From: Pararhizobium capsulatum DSM 1112
GTDB taxonomy: Bacteria > Pseudomonadota > Alphaproteobacteria > Rhizobiales > Rhizobiaceae
Direction: 5' to 3'
Length of the DNA: 64,000 nucleotides
NCBI RefSeq assembly: GCF_030814475.1
Contig: NZ_JAUSVF010000001.1
Location: forward strand, 1,323,001 to 1,387,000
Within the stretch, counting starts at the first letter, position 1, and each line of letters opens with the position of its first letter. The notes under the pieces are model-generated. The model was not told the DNA's origin, searched no databases, and saw nothing but the letters and a program-made list of their open reading frames with translations. The position numbers were made by a program, and so were the translations under genes. Positions 9,126-16,255 of this stretch are shown here, one piece after another.

Positions 9126-9838
9126 ATATCCGCTTTCCGGCCTTGATTGCCGCCGCCGGTCTCCTTGCTGGTTGCCAGAATCAGGCGATCAACGAAATAG
9201 GCCGTGCGCCGGCCATGAGCCCCATCGGCAGCGGTCTGCAATATGCGCAGACCCCTCAGATGGCGATGTACCCGAAGGAGCCGCGCGCGGTCTCCAGCGG
9301 CTATTCGCTTTGGAGCGACAACCAGGCAGCCCTGTTCAAGGACGCACGTGCGCTCAATGTCGGTGATATTCTGACGGTGGATATCCGCATCGACGACAAG
9401 GCCACCTTCGACAACAAGACCGAGCGCAGCCGCAAAAACGACAGCGGCTTCAATATCGGGGCGAATGGCAAGTCGCAAACCAGCGACGGCTTTGGCTGGA
9501 GCGGTGGCCTCAACTACGATTCCAATACCTCCACCAAGGGTGACGGCTCCACTGAGCGCTCTGAAAAGCTGGTGCTGCAGGTCGCGGCGGTTGTCACAGG
9601 TGTGCTTGAGAATGGCAATCTCCTGATCAGCGGCTCTCAGGAAGTCCGCGTCAATCACGAGATGCGCATCCTGAATGTCGCCGGTATCGTTCGGCCCAAG
9701 GATGTCGATTCCGACAACAAGATTTCCTACGAAAAGATCGCCGAAGCGCGCATCTCCTACGGCGGCCGTGGTCGTCTGACGGAAGTGCAGCAGCCGCCTT
9801 ACGGCCAGCAGATCATGGACCTTATTTCGCCGATCTGA
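9122..9838 (+). CDS. flgH: Flagellar L-ring lipoprotein FlgH
   Basis: FlgH builds the outer-membrane L ring. The 238-residue product begins with a lipoprotein signal peptide with lipobox LLAGC (acylated Cys18). The family motifs are 'SLWSDNQAALFKDARALNVGDILTVDIRIDDKATFDNKTER' and the C-terminal 'VAGIVRPKDVDSDNKISYEKIAEARISYGGRG...QPPYGQQIMDLISP'. Typical length. It starts inside the motE stop (ATGA) and ends 45 bases before fliL. Confidence 0.97.
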   Translation: MNIRFPALIAAAGLLAGCQNQAINEIGRAPAMSPIGSGLQYAQTPQMAMYPKEPRAVSSGYSLWSDNQAALFKDARALNVGDILTVDIRIDDKATFDNKTERSRKNDSGFNIGANGKSQTSDGFGWSGGLNYDSNTSTKGDGSTERSEKLVLQVAAVVTGVLENGNLLISGSQEVRVNHEMRILNVAGIVRPKDVDSDNKISYEKIAEARISYGGRGRLTEVQQPPYGQQIMDLISPI

Positions 9839-9883
9839 TCGACAGGCCGGGAATAGTCCCGGCCTGATCTGCCCCCTTTCCGG

Positions 9884-10453
9884 ATGACAAGCATGGATGA
9901 GCTCGAAACCGCGACACTCGCACAGAAGAAGCCCTCGATGATCATGACCGTTGCTGCAATCGGCGTTGTTACGCTGCTTGCGGCAGGCGGCGGCTGGTTG
10001 GTTGGCGGCATCGCCGCTCCCAAGCCCGTCACTGTCGAGGAAGCGAAGGCCCTGGAAGAGGTGCGCAAGGCTGCCGAAGAGAAAAAGACGGCTACCCAAC
10101 AGGCCGAAGCAGGCGGTGGTCACGAATCCGGCAAGAAGGAAGAAGGTCTGCCGCGCGCTGCAACCGAGGCCAATGGCATTTTGCAGCTTGAGCCGATCAC
10201 CACCAATCTTGCCTATCCGACCGAAAACTGGATCCGGCTGGAATTGGCGTTACTTTTCAACGGCCCACCCGACGCACCGATGGCCGAGCAGATCCATCAG
10301 GATATCGCGGCGTATCTGCGGACCGTGTCCCTCCAGCAGATCCAGGGACCACGCGGATTTCAATATCTCAAGGATGACATTCAGGAACGGGTTGACCTTC
10401 GCTCCGAAGGGCGCGTAACCAATATTATCTTCAGGACCTTTGTAATCCAATGA
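9884..10453 (+). CDS. fliL: Flagellar basal-body-associated protein FliL
   Basis: FliL surrounds the stator near the MS ring. The 189-residue product has a short cytoplasmic tail, one membrane helix (about 20-45, MIMTVAAIGVVTLLAAGGGWLVGG), an Ala/Glu/Lys-rich linker (about 55-85), and a periplasmic stomatin-like domain ending 'GRVTNIIFRTFVIQ'. Two start codons are possible, ATG at 9884 and ATG at 9893; neither has a decisive ribosome-binding site. It is eight bases from fliP, which is the usual order. Confidence 0.93.
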   Translation: MTSMDELETATLAQKKPSMIMTVAAIGVVTLLAAGGGWLVGGIAAPKPVTVEEAKALEEVRKAAEEKKTATQQAEAGGGHESGKKEEGLPRAATEANGILQLEPITTNLAYPTENWIRLELALLFNGPPDAPMAEQIHQDIAAYLRTVSLQQIQGPRGFQYLKDDIQERVDLRSEGRVTNIIFRTFVIQ

Positions 10454-10460
10454 TTCGCCC

Positions 10461-11198
10461 ATGATCCGGACCATCGCATTCATAGCCGCCATGGTGGCGA
10501 TGTCGGGTATTGCAGGAGCTCAAGGGTTCCCCAGCGATCTCCTGAACACGCCTATCGACGGCTCGGTCGCGTCCTGGATTATCAGAACCTTCGGGCTTCT
10601 CACGATCCTTTCGATCGCGCCCGGGATCCTGATCATGGTGACGAGCTTTCCGCGCTTCGTCATCGCGTTCGCCATCCTGCGCACGGGCATGGGACTTGCA
10701 ACCACGCCCTCGAACATGATCATGGTCAGCCTTGCGCTGTTCATGACGTTCTACGTGATGGCGCCGACCTTTGACCGGGCCTGGAAGAATGGCGTCGATC
10801 CGCTCCTGCAGAACCAGATCACGGAGCAGGAGGCGCTGACGCGCATCTCCGATCCTTTCCGCGACTTCATGGTGGCGAACACCCGGGACAAGGATTTGCA
10901 GCTCTTCATCGACATGGCGCGGGAGAAGGGGCAAAATCTCGTCGTCAATGGGCAGGTCGATCTGCGTGCCGTCATTCCGGCCTTCATGATCTCGGAAATC
11001 CGGCGCGGCTTCGAAATCGGATTCCTGATTATGTTGCCGTTCCTCGTCATCGACCTTGTCGTGGCGACCATCACGATGGCGATGGGCATGATGATGCTGC
11101 CGCCGACATCGATATCGCTCCCCTTCAAAATCCTCTTCTTCGTCTTGATCGACGGATGGAACCTGCTTGTGGGCAGTTTGGTGCGATCCTTCAATTGA
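10461..11198 (+). CDS. fliP: Flagellar export gate protein FliP
   Basis: FliP is the core ring component of the FliPQR export gate. The 245-residue product starts with a cleavable signal-like helix (MIRTIAFIAAMVAMSGIAGAQG). Family motifs include 'TSFPRFVIAFAILRTGMGLATTPSNMIMVSLALFMTFYVMAP' and 'PAFMISEIRRGFEIGFLIMLPFLVIDLVVATITMAMGMMMLPPTSISLPFKI'. Four transmembrane segments are visible. It is separated from fliQ (26921) and fliR (29408) by about 16 kb, as in other rhizobia, and closes the transcription unit before the flagellin genes. No fliO was found next to it. Confidence 0.97.
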   Translation: MIRTIAFIAAMVAMSGIAGAQGFPSDLLNTPIDGSVASWIIRTFGLLTILSIAPGILIMVTSFPRFVIAFAILRTGMGLATTPSNMIMVSLALFMTFYVMAPTFDRAWKNGVDPLLQNQITEQEALTRISDPFRDFMVANTRDKDLQLFIDMAREKGQNLVVNGQVDLRAVIPAFMISEIRRGFEIGFLIMLPFLVIDLVVATITMAMGMMMLPPTSISLPFKILFFVLIDGWNLLVGSLVRSFN

Positions 11199-11210
11199 TC
11201 GGCATCGTGG

Positions 11211-11226
11211 TTAACGGCGCATCAAC
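11211..11226 (+). promoter_or_regulatory. Imperfect CtrA-type box upstream of flaA
   Basis: TTAA at 11211-11214, a seven-base spacer and TCAAC follow, one mismatch from the CtrA consensus TTAA-N7-TTAAC. It lies about 300 bases before the flaA start, just after fliP. Confidence 0.3.
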
Positions 11227-11259
11227 AAAATGCCGGTCGCAAATTCGTACGGTTTGCTT

Positions 11260-11276
11260 AGCTATTTGAAATAGCT
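11260..11276. promoter_or_regulatory. 17-base perfect palindrome in the flaA promoter region
   Basis: AGCTATTT, a central G, then AAATAGCT form a perfect inverted repeat, and the left arm with its preceding TT recurs 64 bases downstream at 11322. No such element precedes flaB or flaC. It is a good candidate for a dimeric regulator site specific to flaA; the binding protein is unknown. Confidence 0.45.
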
Positions 11277-11518
11277 TTCTCATTTAAATATTCGAATGGT
11301 CGAAAATTCGATCTCAAAACATTAGCTATTTCTAACGTTATGGCCGGACTTAAACAAATCGCAATGTTTGGCTGCGATATTGCCAACACATGACGGGTTT
11401 GGCCTGCCTACAGATCAGGGAGCCGAGTGGCATGATGCCGAACCGCCATCACCGGTAAATAATGAAGTCCGGTATGTCCCCCTAACATTTGTATTTCGTA
11501 CCCAGAGGGACAATTCCT

Positions 11519-12487
11519 ATGACAAGCATCCTGACAAACTCTTCTGCGATGGCAGCTCTCGCAACGCTGCGCTCCATCAACTCCGACATGGAAACCACTC
11601 AGGGCCGTATTTCTTCGGGCCTGCGCGTCGGAAGCGCTTCTGATAACGCTGCTTACTGGTCGATCGCAACGACCATGAAGTCGGACAACAAGGCGCTCTC
11701 CACGGTTCAGGACGCACTCGGCCTCGGCGCTGCCAAGACCGATACGGCCTACACCGGCCTGGATAATTCGATCAGCATCGTTTCCGAAATCAAGGCGAAG
11801 CTCGTTGCTGCTCGCGAGCCGGGCGTTGACAAGCTGAAGATCAACAAGGAACTGACCGAACTGAAGAACCAGCTGGTTTCGACGGCTCAGTCGGCTTCCT
11901 TCTCGGGCGAAAACTGGCTCTACAACGATTCTACGGTCGCTCTCGGCACCAAGGAAATGGTTGGCTCGTTTACCCGCTCTGCCGGTGGCATCGTCACGGT
12001 TGGTACCCTTGAATTCGACGCTTCTACGTCGGTTCTGATCGATACGGAAGAGGCGGATAACGGCGCCCTGACGAAGGGTGTCGAGACTTTCGAGGCTGAC
12101 GGCACGACGTCAAGAGGCGTCTACTATCTGCTCGACGTTGCCTCGACCACTGCCGCGACTGCAACCGGTGCAGCCGAAGTTGCACTCACTGCAACGACGA
12201 CAGACACCGAAGTAGAAGGCATGATCAGCTCGGTTGACGCGATGCTGACCCAGCTGACCGACTCTGCTGCAACGCTTGGTGCGACCAACTCGCGCATCAC
12301 GATGCAGGACGACTTCATGGCCGACCTGATGGACGTTATCGACAAGGGCGTTGGCCGCCTCGTCGATGCCGACATGAACGAAGAGTCGACCCGCCTCAAG
12401 GCGCTCCAGACCCAGCAGCAGCTCGGTATCCAGGCGCTCTCGATCGCTAACTCCGACAGCCAGAACATCCTGTCGCTGTTCCGTTAA
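11519..12487 (+). CDS. flaA: Flagellin FlaA
   Basis: The 322-residue filament subunit starts at ATG 11519 (MTSILTNSSAMAALATLRS). The conserved N-terminal D0/D1 region covers about 1-140 (ISSGLRVGSASDNAAYWSIAT) and the C-terminal D1/D0 region about 240-322, ending in the export and polymerisation tail LGIQALSIANSDSQNILSLFR. The variable centre is short, as in Agrobacterium-type complex flagellins. It is followed by a strong terminator, so it is a separate transcript. FlaB (12758) is nearly identical over most of its length. The name flaA follows its first position; which of the three is the major subunit cannot be read from sequence. Confidence 0.92.
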   Translation: MTSILTNSSAMAALATLRSINSDMETTQGRISSGLRVGSASDNAAYWSIATTMKSDNKALSTVQDALGLGAAKTDTAYTGLDNSISIVSEIKAKLVAAREPGVDKLKINKELTELKNQLVSTAQSASFSGENWLYNDSTVALGTKEMVGSFTRSAGGIVTVGTLEFDASTSVLIDTEEADNGALTKGVETFEADGTTSRGVYYLLDVASTTAATATGAAEVALTATTTDTEVEGMISSVDAMLTQLTDSAATLGATNSRITMQDDFMADLMDVIDKGVGRLVDADMNEESTRLKALQTQQQLGIQALSIANSDSQNILSLFR

Positions 12488-12540
12488 TCGAAAACGGCGC
12501 GGGCGGGCCATCCCCCCAAACGGCTCGCTTGCGACCTACA

Positions 12541-12577
12541 AAAAACCGCATCTCGAAAGGGATGCGGTTTTTTCTTT
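12541..12577 (+). terminator. Intrinsic terminator after flaA
   Basis: A perfect 13-base stem, AAAAAACCGCATC pairing with GATGCGGTTTTTT across an 8-base loop, ends in a T run. It lies 53 bases after the flaA stop. Confidence 0.92.
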
Positions 12578-12757
12578 GTCCTCAGAAATTACTTTTTATC
12601 CTTACTCTTCCTTAACCATGTTGGTGTTTTCTATGCCCATCGAAACAGCGGGTTAACCAAGAAATTTAACGCGTTAGCAAGCATGATGCTGGTCGCTGTT
12701 TCCCGGTAACGACCGGAGTGCCCTCCAATTTTATCTGTTCAAAAGGGGCAGTTTACG

Positions 12758-13729
12758 ATGACGAGCATTCTCACCAATTCCGCTGCAATGGCGGCACTTT
12801 CCACCTTGCGTTCGATCAATGACGGCATGGAAACCACCCAGGGCCGTGTATCTTCCGGTCTGCGCGTTGAAACCGCTGCTGACAACGCTGCTTACTGGTC
12901 GATCGCAACGACCATGAAGTCGGACAACAAGGCGCTCTCCACGGTTCAGGACGCACTCGGCCTCGGCGCTGCCAAGACCGACACGGCCTACACCGGCCTT
13001 GAAAACTCGATCAACATCGTTTCCGAAATCAAGGCGAAGCTCGTTGCTTCCCGCGAGCCGGGCGTTGACAAGCTGAAGATCAACAAGGAACTGACCGAAC
13101 TGAAGAACCAGCTGGTTTCGACGGCTCAGTCGGCTTCCTTCTCCGGCGAAAACTGGCTTTACAGGGACGCTTCCACCATCGCTCTCGGTACGCGCGAAAT
13201 GGTTGGCTCGTTTACCCGCTCTGCCGATGGCATCGTTTCGGTTGGTACCCTTGAATTCGACGCTTCTACGTCGGTTCTGATCGATACGGAAGAGGCGGAT
13301 AACGGCGCCCTGACGAAGGGTGTCGAGACTTTCGAGGCTGACGGCACGACGTCAAGAGGCGTCTACTATCTGCTCGATGTTGCCGCTTCTACTGCTGCGA
13401 CTGCAACCGGTGCAGCAGAAGTTGCACTCACTGCAACAACGACAGATGCTGAAGTAGAAGGCATGATCAGCTCGGTTGACGCGATGCTGACCCAGCTGAC
13501 CGACTCTGCTGCAACGCTTGGTGCGACCAACACCCGCATCTCGATGCAGGACGACTTCATGGCCGACCTGATGGACGTTATCGACAAGGGCGTTGGCCGC
13601 CTCGTCGATGCCGACATGAACGAAGAGTCGACCCGCCTCAAGGCGCTCCAGACCCAGCAGCAGCTCGGTATCCAGGCGCTCTCGATCGCTAACTCCAACT
13701 CGGAAAACATCCTGTCGCTCTTCCGTTAA
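12758..13729 (+). CDS. flaB: Flagellin FlaB
   Basis: The 323-residue flagellin has the same architecture as FlaA: N-terminal D0/D1 (MTSILTNSAAMAALSTLRS), a short central variable region, and the C-terminus LGIQALSIANSNSENILSLFR. It differs from FlaA at only a few tens of residues. Identity at the DNA level is nearly complete from about codon 44 onward, while the first 40 codons differ at many synonymous sites, which suggests gene conversion with flaA. It has its own AT-rich 270-base leader, an AAAGGGG ribosome-binding site and its own terminator. Confidence 0.92.
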   Translation: MTSILTNSAAMAALSTLRSINDGMETTQGRVSSGLRVETAADNAAYWSIATTMKSDNKALSTVQDALGLGAAKTDTAYTGLENSINIVSEIKAKLVASREPGVDKLKINKELTELKNQLVSTAQSASFSGENWLYRDASTIALGTREMVGSFTRSADGIVSVGTLEFDASTSVLIDTEEADNGALTKGVETFEADGTTSRGVYYLLDVAASTAATATGAAEVALTATTTDAEVEGMISSVDAMLTQLTDSAATLGATNTRISMQDDFMADLMDVIDKGVGRLVDADMNEESTRLKALQTQQQLGIQALSIANSNSENILSLFR

Positions 13730-13775
13730 GCGGATAAACGCCAGACAGCATGACATGATCATGCTGACCAGAATC

Positions 13776-13806
13776 AGGCCGTACCTCTCGCAGGTACGGC
13801 CTTTTT
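13776..13806 (+). terminator. Intrinsic terminator after flaB
   Basis: AGGCCGTACCT and AGGTACGGCCT form an 11-base perfect stem with loop CTCGC, followed by TTTT. A second, T-less hairpin (CAGCATGA/TCATGCTG, 13746-13766) lies just upstream. Confidence 0.9.
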
Positions 13807-14168
13807 CGTTTGTGGCCGGGGCTAAGTAGAAACCTCTCCGAACAACGCGGAGGGAGCCTTCCGTGCAGGTTTTGCTCCTGGAGACCGGGCGTTCTCGATA
13901 ATCTCCGTCGCCCTTGTCAGGAGGGTTGGGGAGGGGCCGTTGTCAAAGCCTGCGCCTTAAGGTTTCGGCAAGAGATATTTATTTTTGTTCACGAAGATTA
14001 CCCACTTGCTAACGACCTTAACCGTTTGTTAACCATAGCATCGTTAAGTGTTCCTTAAGAGCGATAGGCTGTCCCTTGGGCGAATTGGGGCAGTTTGCAT
14101 GACGCTGGTCCCGTCGCTGCCGGTCAATTCCGGAATGTTCCGAAAAACGAACCCAGGGCAAACCACCA
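13807..14168 (+). promoter_or_regulatory. Non-coding flaC upstream region
   Basis: No supported gene is present in this 362-base stretch. The first part contains a GC-rich segment with the short recurrent string TTGGGGAGGG (13926), also seen near 59291. The second part is AT-rich and contains two CtrA-type boxes about 135 bases before the flaC start. Confidence 0.5.
14018..14058 (+). promoter_or_regulatory. Two tandem CtrA-type boxes upstream of flaC
   Basis: Box 1 is TTAA at 14018-14021, seven bases, TTAAC at 14029-14033. Box 2 is TTAA at 14044-14047, seven bases, TTAA at 14055-14058. Both match the alphaproteobacterial CtrA consensus TTAA-N7-TTAA exactly, and their starts are 26 bases apart, on the same helix face to a first approximation. 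CtrA is the cell-cycle response regulator that controls motility in many alphaproteobacteria. Binding here is inferred. Confidence 0.65.
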
Positions 14169-15155
14169 ATGACCAGCATCATGACCAACACGGCCGCAAT
14201 GGCCGCTCTCCACACTTTGCGTTCCATCAACAACAACATGGAAGACGTTCAGGCTCGTATTTCCTCGGGCTATCGCGTCGAGACGGCTGCTGACAATGCC
14301 GCCTACTGGTCGATCGCGACCACCATGCGCTCGGATAATGCCGCGCTTTCGACCGTGCAGGACGCTCTCGGACTTGGCGCCGCCAAGGTCGATACCTCCT
14401 ATTCGGCCATGAGCGCGTCGATCGATGTCATTTCCGAGATCAAGGCAAAGCTCGTTGCAGCGCGCGAGCCGGGCGTCGACAAGACAAAAATCAACAAGGA
14501 ACTGACCGAACTGAAGAACCAGCTCGCGTCGGCGTCTGAATCGGCCTCCTTCTCGGGCGAGAATTGGCTGTACAACGAAAGCACTGATGCGGTCGGTGTT
14601 AAATCCATCGTCGCATCGTTCAACCGCTCGACCAGCGGTTCGGTTTCGGTTTCGACCCTCGACTACGACACTTCGACCTCCATTTTGATCGACGTCCAGG
14701 ATACCTCGCGCGGCCAGCTCACGAAGGGCGTCGAAGTCGTACAGCCGGACACGATCACCGATCCGACTGCGCCGACCACCGCAGACGCGACCTACCACCT
14801 GCTCTATGTCTCCGGCAGCACGGCACCGACTGGTTCCAAGCTCGTCGAATTGGCAACCGACACCACCGACGACGATATCGACGGCATGATCAGCGCCGTT
14901 GATGCCATGCTGAGCACCTTGACCGATTCGGCCGCGACCCTTGGCGCCATCACCAGCCGCATCGACATGCAGGAAAACTTTGTCGCCAATCTGATGGACG
15001 TGATCGACAAGGGAGTCGGCCGTCTGGTCGATGCCGACATGAACGAAGAGTCGACCCGCCTCAAGGCGCTCCAGACCCAGCAGCAGCTCGGCGTACAGGC
15101 GCTTTCGATCGCCAACACCAACTCCGAAAACATCCTTCGCCTCTTCCAGCAGTAA
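14169..15155 (+). CDS. flaC: Flagellin FlaC
   Basis: The 328-residue flagellin begins MTSIMTNTAAMAALHTLRS and ends LGVQALSIANTNSENILRLFQQ. The N- and C-terminal polymerisation domains align with FlaA/FlaB, but the centre diverges (about 140-235, including 'VVQPDTITDPTAPTTADATYHLL'). A 65-base block near the 3' end (15027-15091) is identical to flaA and flaB. It has a separate promoter region with CtrA-type boxes. The original start has weak Shine-Dalgarno support (CCCAGGGCAAACC). Confidence 0.92.
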   Translation: MTSIMTNTAAMAALHTLRSINNNMEDVQARISSGYRVETAADNAAYWSIATTMRSDNAALSTVQDALGLGAAKVDTSYSAMSASIDVISEIKAKLVAAREPGVDKTKINKELTELKNQLASASESASFSGENWLYNESTDAVGVKSIVASFNRSTSGSVSVSTLDYDTSTSILIDVQDTSRGQLTKGVEVVQPDTITDPTAPTTADATYHLLYVSGSTAPTGSKLVELATDTTDDDIDGMISAVDAMLSTLTDSAATLGAITSRIDMQENFVANLMDVIDKGVGRLVDADMNEESTRLKALQTQQQLGVQALSIANTNSENILRLFQQ

Positions 15156-15171
15156 GGCGCGAAGTGGCAGA

Positions 15172-15193
15172 CGTCCGGCAGCGATGCCGGACG
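15172..15193 (+). terminator. Hairpin after flaC (first of two)
   Basis: CGTCCGGCA and TGCCGGACG make a 9-base perfect stem with loop GCGA, 16 bases after the flaC stop. It lacks a T run, so it is a weak or factor-assisted terminator or an RNA-stabilising hairpin. Confidence 0.55.
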
Positions 15194-15273
15194 CAGGCCT
15201 CGGGCAGGCCTGGCCATCGCGCAGCCTGCTACGCATTCCACCTTCGCCGCCGGTCATCGGTTGGGGTGGACCG

Positions 15274-15308
15274 GTTGGACCGCATCGATTGCCCAGGTGC
15301 GGTCCAAC
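15274..15308 (+). terminator. Second hairpin downstream of flaC
   Basis: GTTGGACCGCA and TGCGGTCCAAC make an 11-base perfect stem with a 13-base loop, followed by ACCCTACATTTT. It may be the real flaC terminator. The remainder of the 443-base gap (to 15488) shows no recognisable gene. Confidence 0.5.
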
Positions 15309-15488
15309 ACCCTACATTTTCGCGCAAGTTTGACCGGTTAGTCTCCACCCGCAGCCATTCCATTCCGGCTGTCAGCGCAAGATGACGCTTTCGCTGCCGC
15401 AAGTGCCTTATCCAAGGGCACGGATTGAAAATGTGCGGATCCCGCGCGCCGATCCCGGTGCCACGATCCTCAAGGAGACATCGCCGCA

Positions 15489-15602
15489 GTGTCACGGTCG
15501 TATCTTACCTGGCTTGAGGGCCATTTGCCGTCCCGGACGATCGATGTCGCACATCCACTCGCCGGCATATCGATATGCCGCTTTGTCGGGGGTGCACGAT
15601 GA
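15489..15602 (+). CDS. Possible small ORF (37 residues) overlapping the FliH-like start
   Basis: A GTG-initiated frame reads MSRSYLTWLEGHLPSRTIDV and continues to residue 37. It has a strong Shine-Dalgarno AAGGAGA at 15472-15478, ten bases before the GTG, and its TGA overlaps the ATG of the next gene (ATGA at 15599-15602), a layout typical of coupled genes. The frame is closed upstream by a TGA near 15427, so it cannot be much longer. It could be a leader peptide, a real small flagellar protein or chance. No family was recognised. Confidence 0.35.
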   Translation: MSRSYLTWLEGHLPSRTIDVAHPLAGISICRFVGGAR

Positions 15603-16255
15603 CGGCCTCACTTTCCCGATATCTGAAAGATTTCAGCGCTCCGAAGATGGAGCTCGCCATGGTCCCACCCAAATATTTTCCCGACCTGGACGATATGCCG
15701 TCCTCCGTCGGCATTGTCGCCATCAGTCCCTCCCCGCAGCCGAAGATCGACCTCGAGGCCGAACGGCGCGAGGCCTTCGAGGAGGGACGCATTCATGCCG
15801 AGAAGGAACTCGGGGCTTTGCATACCGCAGCGCTCGTCGAAATCGAGGAGCGCCATGCAGCCGAGATGGAAGCGCTGAAGAGCCGTTGCGAAAACGAGGT
15901 CGCGGCGATGATCTTCGACCGGTTTTCCGACATGGGTTCGCAACTCGCGGATCTCTTCGGCGATCAGGTCGCGCGCGCGCTCGTCCCGGTTATCGAGGCG
16001 TCTCTGGTTGAGAAGGCGGTTGCTGATCTGGGGCGACTGGTGGGCCAGACGATTGCTCACGGCGAGGCCTGCAAGATCACCGTCAAGGGTCCGGTAGCAC
16101 TGTTCGAGGCGCTCAAGACGCATCTCACCGACGAGACCCTCATATTCAGACACATTGAAACAGCCGACATCGATCTCTCGGTGGAATTCGGCGATTCCAT
16201 TCTGGTTACGAGAATGGCGGCTTGGGCGGACACCGTCCGAAAGGTACTTGCATGA
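15599..16255 (+). CDS. FliH-like flagellar protein (putative FliI regulator)
   Basis: A 218-residue soluble protein starts at ATG 15599 after GGGGG. It has a Pro-rich N-terminus (about 20-50), an Ala/Glu-rich coiled coil (about 50-100, 'IDLEAERREAFEEGRIHAEKELGALHTAALVEIEERHAAEMEAL') and a C-terminal domain ending 'DIDLSVEFGDSILVTRMAAWADTVRKVLA'. This architecture and the ending match the FliH/HrpE/YscL stalk family, which binds FliI. No other fliH is seen in the cluster. Its stop overlaps the motB start (ATGA). The assignment is inference from layout and the C-terminal pattern. Confidence 0.55.
   Translation: MTASLSRYLKDFSAPKMELAMVPPKYFPDLDDMPSSVGIVAISPSPQPKIDLEAERREAFEEGRIHAEKELGALHTAALVEIEERHAAEMEALKSRCENEVAAMIFDRFSDMGSQLADLFGDQVARALVPVIEASLVEKAVADLGRLVGQTIAHGEACKITVKGPVALFEALKTHLTDETLIFRHIETADIDLSVEFGDSILVTRMAAWADTVRKVLA

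Larger units (their letters stand above)
11199..11518 (+). promoter_or_regulatory. Non-coding leader and promoter region of flaA
   Basis: This 320-base AT-rich gap contains no convincing gene. It holds an imperfect CtrA-type box (11211-11226), a 17-base perfect palindrome (11260-11276) and a second copy of its left arm (TTAGCTATTT at 11322-11331, first copy 11258-11267). The purine-rich CAGAGGGA before the flaA ATG serves as ribosome-binding site. An in-frame extension of flaA to 11489 is rejected because flagellins begin MTSI. Confidence 0.6.

Noticed and set aside
12601..12680. CtrA box upstream of flaB
   Set aside because: TTAA/TTAC pairs are present, but spacers are six or nine bases, not seven, and no exact match was found.
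15382..16011. 209-residue frame overlapping the FliH-like gene
   Set aside because: It is out of frame with the better candidate at 15599 and shows only Arg/Pro-rich shadow composition after 15600.
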